NCBI RefSeq assembly: GCF_000280495.2
Contig: NZ_CP018016.1
Coordinates: forward strand, 3,100,001-3,164,000
Reading direction: 5' to 3'
DNA length: 64,000 nt
Source: Kosakonia radicincitans DSM 16656
GTDB taxonomy: Bacteria; Pseudomonadota; Gammaproteobacteria; Enterobacterales; Enterobacteriaceae
Part shown: positions 10,583-20,529 of the stretch, piece after piece
How positions within the stretch are numbered: the stretch's first letter is position 1
How the letters are laid out: each line of letters begins with the position of its first letter
Made by a program: the position numbers and the translations under genes
The notes under the pieces: model-generated
What the model saw: only the letters and a program-made list of their open reading frames with translations
What the model was told of the DNA's origin: nothing
Database searches by the model: none

Positions 10583-11707
10583 TTAACTCTGATTCTGGCG
10601 TGGGTTCGCCGGATAGATGGCGCCAAGTACCGTCGGCGCAGAAGCCCCGGTCACCGACGGCAGATTGCCTGGTAACCCGGCGAGCGTTCGCCATGCCAGC
10701 CAGGCAAAAGCCAGCGCTTCCATATCATCACCGCTGATCCCCGCGTCATCCGTAGTGGAAACTTCGATACCCGGCAGCAGCGCCGCCAGACGCGCCATCA
10801 ACAGCGGATTACGGCTGCCGCCGCCGCACACCAGCAGACGTTCACAACCGCCGCTCAGCAATACCTGTTCGGAAATGGTCACCGCCGTCAGTTCCGTCAG
10901 CGTTGCCTGGACATCGCTGGCGCTAATACCCGGGAAATGGACCAGGTGGCGCTCAAGCCAGCCATAGTTGAAATATTCGCGCCCGGTGCTTTTCGGCGGT
11001 ATTGCCGCGAAGTAAGGATCGCTGAGCATATTTTGCAGCAACGGCAGCACCACTTTCCCTTCGCTTGCCCACTGAGCGTCTTTGTCATATGGCTTGCCCT
11101 TTTGTCGCCAAATCCAGGCATCCATCAGCATATTACCCGGCCCGGTATCATAGCCTCTGACCGGTTGACCGGGGATTAACAGCGACAGATTGGCAATGCC
11201 GCCAATATTGAGCACCATCCGTCGTTCAACCGGATGCGCCAGCAGCGCGTGGTGAAAAGCCGGAACCAGCGGCGCGCCCTGTCCACCCAGCGCCATATCG
11301 CGCCGACGAAAATCGCCGACCACCGTTACGCCAGTACGAGCGGCAATCTGATTGTTATCGCCTATTTGCAGCGTATGCGGTGCAACTCCCGTTGGTTCAT
11401 GCCAGACCGTTTGCCCGTGGCAGCCAATCGCCACGATATCCTCCGGGTGCAGATGCTCGCGATCCATCAACGCCAGAACGGCATCAGCGAACAGTTTTCC
11501 CAGTTGCGTATCCAGCCGTCCCAGTTGTGAGAGCGTGAGCGGCTGCCCCTGGCAAATCGCGAGGATCGCCTCTTTCAGCGGCAGTGGAATAGGAAACGTA
11601 AGGCTTGCCTGCTGCGCGACCATGTTCTCATCGATGGCCGCCAGCACCACATCCACACCGTCCAGACTCGTTCCCGACATCACCCCAATGTAGCGACCCG
11701 ATTTCAT
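10583..11707 (-). CDS. anmK: Anhydro-N-acetylmuramic acid kinase
   Basis: 374 residues, slightly longer than E. coli AnmK (369). It opens and phosphorylates 1,6-anhydroMurNAc recovered from murein turnover, giving MurNAc-6-phosphate for recycling. Recognisable motifs are the ATP-binding start [35 protein letters not shown] and [12 protein letters not shown]. It is transcribed away from slyB and toward mliC, so two wall-related genes sit together. Confidence 0.97.
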   Translation of the reverse strand: MKSGRYIGVMSGTSLDGVDVVLAAIDENMVAQQASLTFPIPLPLKEAILAICQGQPLTLSQLGRLDTQLGKLFADAVLALMDREHLHPEDIVAIGCHGQTVWHEPTGVAPHTLQIGDNNQIAARTGVTVVGDFRRRDMALGGQGAPLVPAFHHALLAHPVERRMVLNIGGIANLSLLIPGQPVRGYDTGPGNMLMDAWIWRQKGKPYDKDAQWASEGKVVLPLLQNMLSDPYFAAIPPKSTGREYFNYGWLERHLVHFPGISASDVQATLTELTAVTISEQVLLSGGCERLLVCGGGSRNPLLMARLAALLPGIEVSTTDDAGISGDDMEALAFAWLAWRTLAGLPGNLPSVTGASAPTVLGAIYPANPRQNQS

Positions 11708-11847
11708 GCGCCTTCCTTAATTTGCGTAACTCAGGAGCAACACTCCACCATAAAGCAACCATTAACGCTATCGACTACAAACACTTTTTAACAATCCTGC
11801 CGTTTTACACTAAGTGAAATCCCATCAGGTCGCGTTTATAATCGCTT

Positions 11848-11882
11848 CGTTTAAATCTGGTTAAACAGACACCGGGTATTAT
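11848..11882 (+). promoter_or_regulatory. PhoP box and -10 element of slyB
   Basis: CGTTTA-AATCT-GGTTAA at 11848-11864 matches the PhoP direct repeat (G/T)GTTTA-N5-(G/T)GTTTA with few deviations. It lies exactly 12 bases before a -10-like TATTAT at 11877-11882. That is the geometry of class-I PhoP-activated promoters, and slyB is a known PhoP target in E. coli and Salmonella. Confidence 0.8.
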
Positions 11883-11940
11883 TTTTGCCAGGATTAGGCA
11901 GAAGATACGACCTGGCATTGTAAAAATGCCATATAATTTA

Positions 11941-11974
11941 ACCATGACGGATGCTCATAAGAGCATTTCATGGT
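11941..11974 (+). promoter_or_regulatory. Long hairpin in the slyB 5' leader
   Basis: Nested inverted repeats: ACCATGA (11941-11947) pairs with TCATGGT (11968-11974), and ATGCTC (11951-11956) pairs with GAGCAT (11961-11966) around the loop ATAA. It ends 17 bases before the slyB start codon, so it can affect mRNA stability or ribosome access. No T run follows, so it is not a terminator. Confidence 0.75.
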
Positions 11975-11991
11975 GAACAGGAGATTCATAA

Positions 11992-12459
11992 ATGATGTTA
12001 CGTGCACTGGCAGTTTCGCTGATTGGTTTAACGTTGGCTGGTTGTGTCAACAACGATACGCTTTCCGGTGATGTTTACTCTGCCTCCGAAGCCAAACAAG
12101 TGCAAAATGTCACTTACGGCACCATTGTTCATGTCCGTCAGGTGCAGCTCCAGGGCGGCGATAACAGCAACGTTATTGGCGCGATTGGCGGCGCAGTGCT
12201 GGGTGGTTTCCTCGGTAATACCGTGGGTGGCGGCACTGGTCGTTCTCTGGCTACCGCAGCAGGCGCGGTTGCAGGCGGCGTAGCGGGTCAATCCGTTCAG
12301 GGTTCGCTGAACAAAACTCAGGGCGTTGAGCTGGAAATTCGTAAAGACGACGGTAACACCATCATGGTGGTTCAGAAACAGGGCAATACCCATTTCTCTG
12401 CGGGCCAGCGCGTCGCGATGGCCAGCAACGGCAGCCAGGTAACGGTCTCTCCGCGCTAA
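11992..12459 (+). CDS. slyB: Outer-membrane lipoprotein SlyB
   Basis: 155 residues, the E. coli length. The signal peptide ends in LAGCVNN (lipobox). Residues about 60-105 form the Gly/Ala-rich glycine-zipper 2TM domain (GAIGGAVLGGFLGNTVGG), and the C terminus QGNTHFSAGQRV...VSPR is a small soluble domain. The protein stabilises the outer membrane under divalent-cation or PhoPQ stress. A PhoP box and a strong leader hairpin precede it, and a terminator shared with slyA follows. Confidence 0.98.
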   Translation: MMLRALAVSLIGLTLAGCVNNDTLSGDVYSASEAKQVQNVTYGTIVHVRQVQLQGGDNSNVIGAIGGAVLGGFLGNTVGGGTGRSLATAAGAVAGGVAGQSVQGSLNKTQGVELEIRKDDGNTIMVVQKQGNTHFSAGQRVAMASNGSQVTVSPR

Positions 12460-12500
12460 GCAGGAGGCTGGTTGTTGCAGTTGCGACCACCTTCAGACAT

Positions 12501-12530
12501 AAAAAAAGCCTTGCGATGCAAGGCTTTTTC
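12501..12530. terminator. Bidirectional terminator between slyB and slyA
   Basis: AAAAAAA-GCCTTGC-GAT-GCAAGGC-TTTTT (stem 12508-12524). It has A runs on one side and T runs on the other, so it can stop transcription of the convergent slyB and slyA. Confidence 0.93.
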
Positions 12531-12533
12531 AAT

Positions 12534-12974
12534 TCAATCCCGCGACTGTAGCTCAAGGATATTTTGTTCCAGCCGGGCAATCATCTTGATTAACAGATCC
12601 AGTTCTTCCGCAGAGATCCCGGAAAGAATTTCACCCCGGGTTTTGCGAATTACTGTCTCCATTTCATCGATAATCGGTGCTGCTTTTTCCGTCAATTTGA
12701 TCCGTTTTGCCCGGCGATCGCTGGCGCATGTCTGGCGAGAAATAAGACCTTTCTCCTCCAGTTGGTCAAGCGTACGCACCAGCGAAGGCTGCTCAATGCC
12801 AATCGCTTTAGCCAGTTGAATTTGCGACTGCTCGGGCGGCAACTGATGAATATTGTGCAGCGTTACCCAGTGAGTCTGCGTTAATTCCAGAGGTTTCAGG
12901 CGATGGTCAATCAAAGCGCGCCATACGCGCACTAAGCGTGCCAGATCAGAACCTAATGGCGATTCCAATTTCAT
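12534..12974 (-). CDS. slyA: MarR-family transcription regulator SlyA
   Basis: 146 residues, winged-helix MarR family. The recognition region is [27 protein letters not shown] (about residues 50-76), followed by the wing [15 protein letters not shown] dimer that antagonises H-NS at many virulence and envelope genes. It faces away from ydhI with a 197-bp spacer containing both promoters. In E. coli SlyA regulates its own promoter and genes of this neighbourhood. Confidence 0.97.
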   Translation of the reverse strand: MKLESPLGSDLARLVRVWRALIDHRLKPLELTQTHWVTLHNIHQLPPEQSQIQLAKAIGIEQPSLVRTLDQLEEKGLISRQTCASDRRAKRIKLTEKAAPIIDEMETVIRKTRGEILSGISAEELDLLIKMIARLEQNILELQSRD

Positions 12975-13171
12975 CTCCTTATAATTAGCTTGCTAACTTA
13001 TTATACTCATTTTAAAATAGTTTGCAGTATTTGTATTGGTAAAACAAATGTATTGCTGTCCCGGTCAAGTAGTTTGCGAAGTCGCTCCCAGCTCTGACGT
13101 GGCATCTTTATCTCTTTTCTTACCGTTAAGCCCTGCCCGGCGATCCGTTTGACTGTACAGGACCCATAACC

Positions 13172-13408
13172 GTGAAGTGGAATTCGAGTTCGCTGGATTT
13201 ACCCCTCCAGGACCTGATTTTCGGCGCATCAGTCTATTTCCCGCCTGTTTTTAAAGTCGTGATGCTTGGCTTTCTGCTGTGGCTTGTCGCCCACCGTTTG
13301 TTGCGTGAGTGGATCTACGCTGGCGAGATCTGGCACCCCATTCTGATGGATCTTTCCCTGTTTGTTATTGCGCTGAGTCTCGCGCTCGGCTTGCTCATCG
13401 TGTGGTAA
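13172..13408 (+). CDS. ydhI: YdhI, DUF1656 inner-membrane protein
   Basis: 78 residues with two hydrophobic segments (about 25-43 and 56-76) and the family core [16 protein letters not shown]. The start is GTG at 13172, chosen by alignment with YdhI. DUF1656 proteins are regularly encoded in front of an AaeA-like adaptor and an AaeB-like exporter, and here ydhJ begins two bases after the ydhI stop. Confidence 0.93.
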   Translation: MKWNSSSLDLPLQDLIFGASVYFPPVFKVVMLGFLLWLVAHRLLREWIYAGEIWHPILMDLSLFVIALSLALGLLIVW

Positions 13409-13410
13409 TT

Positions 13411-14274
13411 ATGCATCTGAAATCCCTTAAATATTTCTCCACTTTGCTGGTACTGGCCGTGGCCATTGTCGCGGCGTGGTGGATGTGGAACTACTACATG
13501 CAAACCCCCTGGACGCGGGATGGGAAAGTTCGCGCCGAACAGGTCAGTATTACGCCGCAGGTTTCCGGCACGATTACCATGCTGGCGGTGAAAGATAATC
13601 AGCTCGTCAAAGCCGGGCAATTGCTGTTCCGCATCGATGACACGCCATACCACATCGCCGTTCTGAACGCCGAAGCGCAGTTGGCAAAAGCGCAAACCGA
13701 TCTGGCAAAAGCCAGTAATGAAGCCAACCGCCGCCGCCACCTGTCACAAAATTACATCTCCGCAGAAGATCTCGATACCGCCAATATTGGTGTTAAAGCT
13801 GCACAGGCGGGCGTTGCAGTCGCCGAAGCGCAGCTCGCACAGGCAAAATGGCAACTGGCGCAGACCACCGTCAGCGCGCCGGTGGATGGCTGGGTCACGA
13901 ATCTTTCGGCGCGCACAGGCAATTACGCCACCGCCGGACAGCCAGTCTTCGCCCTTGTCGATAGCCATTCGTTTTATGTCATGGGTTATTTTGAAGAGAC
14001 CAAACTGCGCCATATTCATGAAGGTGCCGCCGCGAAAATCGTCCTCTACAGCGGTAATGTTACGTTACAGGGTCACGTATCCGGTATTGGTCGTGCGATC
14101 TACGATCAGAGCGTTGAGACGGACAGCGGCCTGGTCCCGGACATCAAACCAAATGTACCCTGGGTGCGGCTGGCGCAGCGCGTGCCGGTACGTATTCAGT
14201 TTGATAAATTACCCGACGGTCTGACGCTGGTTTCCGGCACTACCTGTACAGTGGCAATTGGCGAACAACCATGA
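13411..14274 (+). CDS. ydhJ: YdhJ, HlyD-family efflux adaptor
   Basis: 287 residues from ATG 13411; the frame extending back to 13309 runs inside ydhI and is not used. There is one N-terminal membrane anchor (residues about 7-25). The lipoyl/barrel-sandwich halves are [25 protein letters not shown] and [19 protein letters not shown], with an alpha-helical hairpin rich in Ala/Gln between them. It is the periplasmic adaptor for YdhK, like AaeA with AaeB. It overlaps ydhK by 4 bp (ATGA). Confidence 0.96.
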   Translation: MHLKSLKYFSTLLVLAVAIVAAWWMWNYYMQTPWTRDGKVRAEQVSITPQVSGTITMLAVKDNQLVKAGQLLFRIDDTPYHIAVLNAEAQLAKAQTDLAKASNEANRRRHLSQNYISAEDLDTANIGVKAAQAGVAVAEAQLAQAKWQLAQTTVSAPVDGWVTNLSARTGNYATAGQPVFALVDSHSFYVMGYFEETKLRHIHEGAAAKIVLYSGNVTLQGHVSGIGRAIYDQSVETDSGLVPDIKPNVPWVRLAQRVPVRIQFDKLPDGLTLVSGTTCTVAIGEQP

Positions 14275-16295
14275 AATCCCCTGCCTGGCTGTGGCAAAAC
14301 CTGCCGTGGGTGAAAGCCACGCCTGCGCAGTGGCGCTATGCATTGCGCAACGGGGTCGCCATGTGTCTGGCGCTTACGGTGGCTTATTATCTCGATCTGG
14401 ATCAACCCTACTGGGCGATGACGTCCGCCGCAGTGGTCAGTTTTCCCACTGTTGGCGGCGTGATCAGCAAAAGTCTTGGCCGTATTGCCGGTAGCCTGCT
14501 CGGTGCCAGCGCCGCGCTGATTATTGCCGGGCAAACGCTGAATGATCCGTGGTTGTTTCTGTTTGCCATGGCCGGCTGGATTGCCTTTTGTACCTGGGCT
14601 TGCGCGCAATTTACCAATAATGTCGCTTACGCATTTCAGCTTGCTGGCTATACCGCCGCGATTATCGCTTTCCCGGCGATCAACATTACCGATACCACCG
14701 AACTGTGGGATATCGCCCAGGCGCGCGTGTGTGAAGTGATTTTAGGTATATTGTGCGGCGGTTTTATGATGATGGTGATGCCCGGCACGGCGGACGGCGT
14801 CACGTTACTGGTGACATTAAAAAAGATGCATGCCCGTTTGCTTGAGCATGCCAGCCTGCTGTGGCAACCGGAAACAACCGATGCTATTCGCGCCGCCCAT
14901 GAAAGTGTCATCGGGCAGATTCTTACCACCAATCTGCTGCGCATTCAGGCTTTCTGGAGCCACTACCGTTTTCGTCGGCAGAACGCCTTGCTTAGCTGGC
15001 TGCTGCACCAGCAACTGCGTATGACCAGCGTGATCTCCAGCCTGCGCCGCATGCTGCTTAACTGGCCGGACGCGCCAGCCAATTTGCGCCCGACAGTAGA
15101 AGAATTATTGGCCGCGCTGGCCAGGCCGAACGCGGACGCGCTGACCATCGCCAGGATAATCGCCCCTCTTGCGCCTGGCGAGCAGGATGATTACCGCCAC
15201 CACGCATTCTGGCAGCGCTTACGCTATTTTTGCCGCCTCTATCTGGACAGCAACCGCTGGCTGGCACGTGTCGAGAACGCAACGCCGATCAGTGTCTATA
15301 CGCCGCCGCGCAGCCCGGCGTTAATGCGCTATACCGATAATGCCGAGGCGCTGTGGAGCGGTATTCGTACTTTCTGCGCGCTGGCTCTGGTGGGCGCCTG
15401 GAGCATTAATACGCAGTGGGAATATGGCGCGGCGGCGCTGACGCTGGCGGCAATCAGCTGCGTGCTCTATTCGGTGTCGCCTGCGCCTTTTAACTCGCTG
15501 ACGCTGCTGCTGCGCACATTGCTGCTGCTGTCGCTGTTCAGTTTTGTGGTGAAATTTGGCCTGATGGTGCAGATAAGCGAGCTGGGTTCATTTTTGCTGT
15601 TCCTGTTTCCGCTGCTGACGACCATGCAACTGCTGAAATTGCAACTCCCCAAACAGGCCGGGCTGTTGGGACAGTTGATCGTCTTTATGGGCTCGTTTAT
15701 CGCGGTGACCAATCCGCCTGCTTATGATTTCGCCGATTTTTTAAATGACAATCTGGCGAAAATCCTCGGCGTTGCGCTGGCCTGGCTGTTGTTTGCCGTG
15801 CTGCGTCCGGGTTCCGATGCGCGCAAAAGCCGCCGCCATATCCGTACATTGCGGCGTAATTTTGTCGATCAACTCAGTCGGGTACCGCAACTGAGCGAAG
15901 ATGCGTTCGAGTCCGTGGTCTATCATCACATCAGCCAGTTGAGCAACAGCCAGGATGCGCTGGCGCGGCGTTGGTTATTGCGTTGGGGAGTGGTGCTGCT
16001 GAATTGCTCGCATGTGGTGTGGCAACTTCGCGAGTGGGAAATTCGTTCCGATGTGCTGGCAAACGTGCGTGATATCTGCATTGCGTTATTGCGCGATGTA
16101 ATGAGTGAGCGTGGCGTTCAGCAACGAACGCTGTCCGCCACGCAGGCGGAGTTACAACATATTTGTGTGACGCTGGGAAAACATCATCAGCCTGCGGCGC
16201 GCGAACTGGCGTCGGTTATCTGGCGTCTTTACTGTTCGCTTTCCCAGTTGGAGCAAGCGCCGCCCGAAGGCACGCTTATCGAACGAATCACTTGA
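14271..16295 (+). CDS. ydhK: YdhK, FUSC/AaeB-family efflux pump
   Basis: 674 residues. Two hydrophobic blocks, each of five to six helices (about 25-170 and 365-505), are separated and followed by soluble segments, the layout of the aromatic acid exporter/FUSC family. With YdhJ and YdhI it forms a putative exporter of unknown substrate. Translation is coupled to ydhJ through the ATGA overlap. Its last 8 bp overlap the 3' end of sodC on the other strand. Confidence 0.95.
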   Translation: MKSPAWLWQNLPWVKATPAQWRYALRNGVAMCLALTVAYYLDLDQPYWAMTSAAVVSFPTVGGVISKSLGRIAGSLLGASAALIIAGQTLNDPWLFLFAMAGWIAFCTWACAQFTNNVAYAFQLAGYTAAIIAFPAINITDTTELWDIAQARVCEVILGILCGGFMMMVMPGTADGVTLLVTLKKMHARLLEHASLLWQPETTDAIRAAHESVIGQILTTNLLRIQAFWSHYRFRRQNALLSWLLHQQLRMTSVISSLRRMLLNWPDAPANLRPTVEELLAALARPNADALTIARIIAPLAPGEQDDYRHHAFWQRLRYFCRLYLDSNRWLARVENATPISVYTPPRSPALMRYTDNAEALWSGIRTFCALALVGAWSINTQWEYGAAALTLAAISCVLYSVSPAPFNSLTLLLRTLLLLSLFSFVVKFGLMVQISELGSFLLFLFPLLTTMQLLKLQLPKQAGLLGQLIVFMGSFIAVTNPPAYDFADFLNDNLAKILGVALAWLLFAVLRPGSDARKSRRHIRTLRRNFVDQLSRVPQLSEDAFESVVYHHISQLSNSQDALARRWLLRWGVVLLNCSHVVWQLREWEIRSDVLANVRDICIALLRDVMSERGVQQRTLSATQAELQHICVTLGKHHQPAARELASVIWRLYCSLSQLEQAPPEGTLIERIT

Positions 16296-16809
16296 TGACG
16301 CCACAGGCATAACGCGCCCCGCCTCCGCCCAGCGGTTTTGGTTGATCGGACATATTATCGCCGCCGACATGAATCATCAGCGCTTTATCTTTCACGTCAT
16401 CCAGCTTTTTCAGCCGCGGCGCAATCACCGGATCGGTCGCTTTACCGTCGTTATTGACTACCAGCACCGGCAGATCGCCTAAATGTCCGACGCCCTCCGG
16501 CCCTTCATGTTTACCCGTATGTTGCGGATCAAGGTGGCCGCCTGCAGCCTCAGCGGCAGAGGCTTTCCCCTCCTTCATAGCGGGTTCACAACTGCCTTTC
16601 GCGTGGACGTGAAAGCCGTGCTCGCCGGGCGGCAGGGCTTTCAGATCCGGCGCAAATTCCAGCCCTTTGTCCGTTTCACTGATTTTCACGCTGCCGATCG
16701 ACTGCCCAATGCCCTGGGCAGTGACGAGATGCATCTCGACGTCTTCACTGGCGGCCTGCGCCCCCGTACAGACCAACAGCGCCAGCATTGCCAGACTAAA
16801 ACGCTTCAT
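16288..16809 (-). CDS. sodC: Periplasmic Cu/Zn superoxide dismutase
   Basis: 173 residues, the E. coli length, with a cleavable signal peptide ending in GAQA (about residue 19). Metal ligands are visible in [11 protein letters not shown] (copper), [15 protein letters not shown] (zinc and bridging histidines), HLGDLPVL and [11 protein letters not shown]. The C-terminal [12 protein letters not shown] supplies the disulfide cysteine and the active-site arginine. It removes superoxide in the periplasm. It converges on ydhK with an 8-bp overlap of the coding ends. Confidence 0.98.
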   Translation of the reverse strand: MKRFSLAMLALLVCTGAQAASEDVEMHLVTAQGIGQSIGSVKISETDKGLEFAPDLKALPPGEHGFHVHAKGSCEPAMKEGKASAAEAAGGHLDPQHTGKHEGPEGVGHLGDLPVLVVNNDGKATDPVIAPRLKKLDDVKDKALMIHVGGDNMSDQPKPLGGGGARYACGVIK

Positions 16810-16881
16810 ATGACCTCCTTTGATATACGTTTACCCTGTCAGTTTAAACCAGGATGAACGATTTCACCGGAAGGCCTTTGC

Positions 16882-17778
16882 TTATGGCACGTCGTAGCCT
16901 AACGCCGCTTTGCGGATGCGGAACCACTGCTGGCGAGTCATCTGCAGCTCCAGCGCGCCAAGCGCTGATTTAACGCGTTCAATTTTGCCGGAACCGATAA
17001 TCGGCAGCGGCGACGATGGCAGACGCATGACCCACGCGTAAACCACCTGTTCGATAGTTTCCGCGTTCAGCTCGCGTGCAACATTCGCCAGCTCATCGCG
17101 CAACGGTTGAAAAGCAGGATCATTAAACAGGCGACCGCCACCCAGGCACGACCAGGCCATCGGGCGAATGCGCAGTTGTTGCAGTTGATCCAGTGTGCCA
17201 TCAAGAAGCAGCGGCTGATGTACCGGGGAGATCTCCACCTGGTTGGTCGCCAGCGTAAACGGCAGCCGCGATTGCAACAGCGAGAACTGCGCCGGGGTGA
17301 AGTTGGAAACGCCAAAGTTGCGCACTTTACCGCTCTGGTGCAGATGCAGGAACGCCTCTGCCACTTCATCGGCATCCATCAGCGGGTCGGGACGGTGAAT
17401 CAGTAGCAGATCGAGATGATCGATAGCCAGATTACTCAGCGACTGTTCCGCGCTTTTGATGATGTGGTCGCGATCGGTGATGTAATGACCAAGCACATTT
17501 TCCGCTTTTGCGGTGGTCGCAATACCGCATTTGCTGACGACTTCCATCCGCTCACGCAAATGCGGAGCCAGTTTCAGCGCGTCACCAAACGCGGCTTCGC
17601 ACTGATAGCCGCCATAAATATCGGCATGATCGACAGTCGTGATGCCCAGATCGAGATGTGCCTCGATAAAACTCACCAACTGGCGCGAGGACATATTCCA
17701 CTCCATCAAACGCCAGTAACCCATCACAAAACGAGAGAACTCCGGGCCTTGCGGCGCAAGAGCAATACGTTGAACCAT
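16882..17778 (-). CDS. ydhF: YdhF, aldo-keto reductase family oxidoreductase
   Basis: 298 residues from ATG 17778 (GAGG nine bases upstream), equal to E. coli YdhF; a start seven codons earlier lacks support. TIM-barrel AKR protein with DHADIYGGYQCE (catalytic Asp and Tyr), VVSKCG (Lys) and LLLIHRPDP (His). The C-terminal PIIGSGKIERVKSAL binds the NADP phosphate. The substrate is not known. ydhL lies 49 bp upstream on the same strand. Confidence 0.95.
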   Translation of the reverse strand: MVQRIALAPQGPEFSRFVMGYWRLMEWNMSSRQLVSFIEAHLDLGITTVDHADIYGGYQCEAAFGDALKLAPHLRERMEVVSKCGIATTAKAENVLGHYITDRDHIIKSAEQSLSNLAIDHLDLLLIHRPDPLMDADEVAEAFLHLHQSGKVRNFGVSNFTPAQFSLLQSRLPFTLATNQVEISPVHQPLLLDGTLDQLQQLRIRPMAWSCLGGGRLFNDPAFQPLRDELANVARELNAETIEQVVYAWVMRLPSSPLPIIGSGKIERVKSALGALELQMTRQQWFRIRKAALGYDVP

Positions 17779-17827
17779 AATGGTATCCTCAAAGGTCATT
17801 TTCCTGTGAGTATACGCATTTTCAGGA

Positions 17828-18067
17828 TCAAAAAAGTGAAGGTTGCTGAGGTTCTTCCGGGGGAAGGGATTTGTTTGCGCGCATTTTGCGCAGCCAGCGC
17901 TGACGGCACAGGCGGAGCACCTCTTGCTTTTGTCCGTCGCTCATATTTTGCCAGTTGAAACGCTCATCGCGGCTACGCATGCAGCCACGGCAAAAGCCCC
18001 GCTCATCTGACTGGCAGATGCCGCGACACGGACTCTGGACGGGAAAAAACTCCAGTTGTTCAGGCAC
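17828..18067 (-). CDS. ydhL: YdhL, DUF1289 small Cys-rich protein
   Basis: 79 residues from a GTG start at 18067, which has GGAG seven bases upstream and restores the length of E. coli YdhL; the ATG-initiated frame to 18127 is longer than any relative. The core SPCRGICQSDERGFCRGCMR has four cysteines in C-X3-C...C-X2-C spacing, suggesting metal binding, and is the DUF1289 signature. Function is unknown. It is divergent from nemR and may share its operator region. Confidence 0.92.
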   Translation of the reverse strand: MPEQLEFFPVQSPCRGICQSDERGFCRGCMRSRDERFNWQNMSDGQKQEVLRLCRQRWLRKMRANKSLPPEEPQQPSLF

Positions 18068-18159
18068 GGTCGTCTCCGTTAATGCATGCACTCTCTCTAT
18101 TGAAGACTGCTCATTGATAACGTGCAAGCCCTAAAGCGCATTGATTGCCACTTGCAGTG

Positions 18160-18171
18160 GACCGATCGGTC
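18160..18171. promoter_or_regulatory. NemR operator candidate upstream of nemR
   Basis: A perfect 12-bp palindrome GACCGATCGGTC, followed by TAG, lies 16 bp upstream of the nemR start. It resembles the known NemR box containing TAGACC...GGTCTA. A related sequence, GTCGACCGGTCTA near 18814-18826, lies between nemR and nemA and could be a second site. Confidence 0.7.
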
Positions 18172-18186
18172 TAGTAGAGTGGCGAG

Positions 18187-18783
18187 ATGAGCAGAAATAC
18201 CGAACACGACACGCGCGAACACTTACTGGCTACCGGCGAGCAACTTTGCATGCATCGCGGGTTCACCGGTATGGGCCTGAGCGAATTATTGAAAACAGCA
18301 GAAGTGCCGAAAGGCTCGTTCTACCACTATTTTCGCTCAAAAGAGGCGTTTGGCGTGGCGTTACTTGAGCGTCACTATGCGGGTTACCACCAGCGGCTGG
18401 CTACCCATTTCGCCAGCGGGCCGGGAAATTATCGTGACAGGCTGCTGGCGTACTATCAGGAGACACTGAATCAGTTTTGCCAGCAGGGGATTATCAGCGG
18501 TTGCCTGACGGTGAAACTCTCTGCGGAAGTGTGCGATCTGTCGGAGGATATGCGCGCCGCGATGGACAAAGGCGCAAGCGGTGTTATCGCCCTGCTTGCG
18601 CAAGCGCTGGAAAAAGGGCGTGAAGATCGTAGCCTTACCCTTTCCGGCGATGCGCTGACGCAAGCGCAGGTGCTGTATGCTTTATGGCTGGGCGCCAATT
18701 TGCAGGCCAAGATTTCTCGCAGTGCCCTGCCGCTGGAAAGCGCGCTGGCGCATGCGAAAAACATTATCGCTATGCCTGTGTAA
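18187..18783 (+). CDS. nemR: NemR, redox/electrophile-sensing TetR repressor
   Basis: 198 residues, TetR family. The N-terminal helix-turn-helix is [19 protein letters not shown] (residues about 31-49). Cysteines at positions 21, 98, 106 and 116 and Lys175 are present. In E. coli NemR, Cys106 and Lys175 form the reversible sulfenamide that releases DNA on contact with hypochlorite or quinones, so sensing should be conserved. It controls itself and nemA, and in E. coli gloA as well; all three are in line here. Confidence 0.97.
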   Translation: MSRNTEHDTREHLLATGEQLCMHRGFTGMGLSELLKTAEVPKGSFYHYFRSKEAFGVALLERHYAGYHQRLATHFASGPGNYRDRLLAYYQETLNQFCQQGIISGCLTVKLSAEVCDLSEDMRAAMDKGASGVIALLAQALEKGREDRSLTLSGDALTQAQVLYALWLGANLQAKISRSALPLESALAHAKNIIAMPV

Positions 18784-18839
18784 TATCAGGCTTTTTTATT
18801 TCACATTTTACTAGTCGACCGGTCTATTCAGGAGTTGTT

Positions 18840-19934
18840 ATGTCCAGTAAATTATTCACGCCGCTGAAAGTGGGCGCAATTACCGTTCCAAACCGTGTTT
18901 TCATGGCTCCACTGACGCGTCTGCGCAGCATTGAGCCGGGCGATATCCCGACGCCGCTGATGGCGGAATATTACCGTCAACGCGCCAGTTCTGGCCTGAT
19001 CATCAGCGAAGCCACGCAAATCTCCGCACAGGCGAAAGGTTACGCAGGCGCGCCGGGCCTGCACAGCGCCGAACAAATCGCTGCGTGGCAGAAAATTACC
19101 GATGCCGTACACCGTGAAAACGGCCGTATTGCGGTTCAACTGTGGCACACCGGTCGCATCTCACACAACAGCTTGCAACCGGGCGGCGCAGCGCCTGTCG
19201 CGCCTTCGGCTATCAGCGCGGGCACCCGCACTTCGCTGCGTGATGCTAATGGTAACGCTACCCGCGAAGATACCTCTATGCCGCGCGCACTGGAGACCGC
19301 CGAAATTCCGGGTATCGTTAACGATTTCCGCCAGGCCGTTGCGAATGCACGTGAAGCGGGTTTTGACCTGGTCGAACTGCACTCTGCCCACGGCTACCTG
19401 CTGCATCAATTCCTGTCGCCATCTTCTAACCATCGTACCGATCAGTACGGCGGTAGCGTGGAAAACCGCGCCCGTCTGGTGCTGGAAGTGGTTGATGCCG
19501 TGAGCAAAGAGTGGGGAGCCGATCGCATCGGGATCCGCGTTTCGCCGATTGGCACATTCCAGAATGTGGATAATGGCCCGAACGAAGAAGCGGATGCGCT
19601 GTATCTGATTGAAGAACTGGGTAAACGTGGGATTGCTTACTTGCATATGTCCGAACCGGACTGGGCGGGCGGCAAGCCATACACTGATGCGTTCCGTGAA
19701 AAAGTGCGTGCGCGCTTCCACGGCCCGATCATCGGCGCTGGCGCTTACACAGTCGAGAAAGCAGAAGCACTGATCGAAAAAGGTTTGATCGATGCCGTAG
19801 CCTTTGGTCGCGCTTATATCGCCAACCCGGACTTGGTGAAACGTCTGCAACTGAAAGCGGAGCTGAACCCGCAGCGCCCGGAAAGCTTCTACGGCGGCGG
19901 CGCAGAAGGCTATACCGATTACCCGTCTCTGTGA
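18840..19934 (+). CDS. nemA: N-ethylmaleimide reductase (old yellow enzyme)
   Basis: 364 residues from ATG 18840 (AGGAG upstream). The flavin TIM-barrel begins [20 protein letters not shown]. The active-site histidine region is [16 protein letters not shown] (about residues 178-193), and the C terminus [15 protein letters not shown] binds the FMN phosphate. It uses NADPH to reduce N-ethylmaleimide, nitro-esters and quinone-like electrophiles. It is the second gene of the nemRA operon. Confidence 0.97.
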   Translation: MSSKLFTPLKVGAITVPNRVFMAPLTRLRSIEPGDIPTPLMAEYYRQRASSGLIISEATQISAQAKGYAGAPGLHSAEQIAAWQKITDAVHRENGRIAVQLWHTGRISHNSLQPGGAAPVAPSAISAGTRTSLRDANGNATREDTSMPRALETAEIPGIVNDFRQAVANAREAGFDLVELHSAHGYLLHQFLSPSSNHRTDQYGGSVENRARLVLEVVDAVSKEWGADRIGIRVSPIGTFQNVDNGPNEEADALYLIEELGKRGIAYLHMSEPDWAGGKPYTDAFREKVRARFHGPIIGAGAYTVEKAEALIEKGLIDAVAFGRAYIANPDLVKRLQLKAELNPQRPESFYGGGAEGYTDYPSL

Positions 19935-19953
19935 TCCTCGGATTGTTCATTTG

Positions 19954-19977
19954 ATAGCGGCGGGTTTACGCCGCTAT
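19954..19977 (+). terminator. Hairpin after nemA (no T run)
   Basis: ATAGCGGCG, loop GGTTTA, CGCCGCTAT: a perfect 9-bp stem 20 bp after the nemA stop. It lacks a U tract, so it may only slow polymerase or protect the 3' end. That would fit partial read-through into gloA, as reported for E. coli. Confidence 0.55.
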
Positions 19978-20030
19978 ACTAAAACGATGTTTCTAACTGG
20001 AACGTTAATTCATTTATAAAAGAGGACATC

Positions 20031-20438
20031 ATGCGCTTACTTCACACCATGCTTCGTGTTGGCAACCTGCAACGCTCCATCGACTTCTATACCAAAGTGC
20101 TGGGCATGAAGCTGCTGCGTACCAGCGAAAATCCGGAATATAAATACTCGCTGGCCTTTGTGGGTTACGGCCCGGAAACCGAAGAAGCGGTCATCGAGCT
20201 GACTTACAACTGGGGCGTCGAGAGCTATGAGCTGGGCACCGCCTACGGTCACATCGCGCTGAGCGTGGAAAATGCCGCAGAGTCCTGCGAAGCGATCCGC
20301 AAAAACGGCGGTAACGTAACCCGCGAAGCTGGTCCGGTTAAAGGCGGTACCACCGTTATCGCCTTTGTTGAAGATCCGGACGGTTACAAAATCGAACTGA
20401 TCGAAGAGAAGCACGCCGGTCACGGCCTGGGTAATTGA
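20031..20438 (+). CDS. gloA: Glyoxalase I (lactoylglutathione lyase)
   Basis: 135 residues, the E. coli length. It converts the hemithioacetal of methylglyoxal and glutathione to S-lactoylglutathione. The metal ligands His5 (RLLHTM), Glu56 (AVIELTYN), His74 (AYGHIAL) and Glu122 (YKIELIEE) are all present; the enterobacterial enzyme prefers nickel. It lies 96 bp after nemA. In E. coli it can be read from the nemR promoter, joining electrophile sensing to methylglyoxal removal. Confidence 0.98.
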   Translation: MRLLHTMLRVGNLQRSIDFYTKVLGMKLLRTSENPEYKYSLAFVGYGPETEEAVIELTYNWGVESYELGTAYGHIALSVENAAESCEAIRKNGGNVTREAGPVKGGTTVIAFVEDPDGYKIELIEEKHAGHGLGN

Positions 20439-20444
20439 TCCCTT

Positions 20445-20470
20445 CGGGCGCACTTTGCGCCCGCTGTTTT
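20445..20470 (+). terminator. Terminator after gloA
   Basis: CGGGCGC, loop ACTTT, GCGCCCG (20445-20463), then CTGTTTTAC. The T tract is short. Confidence 0.7.
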
Positions 20471-20529
20471 ACATCCCTTCGCAAAATTTGCCATAATGCG
20501 CTGCCATTTTCCCGTATCAAGAGATCCTG

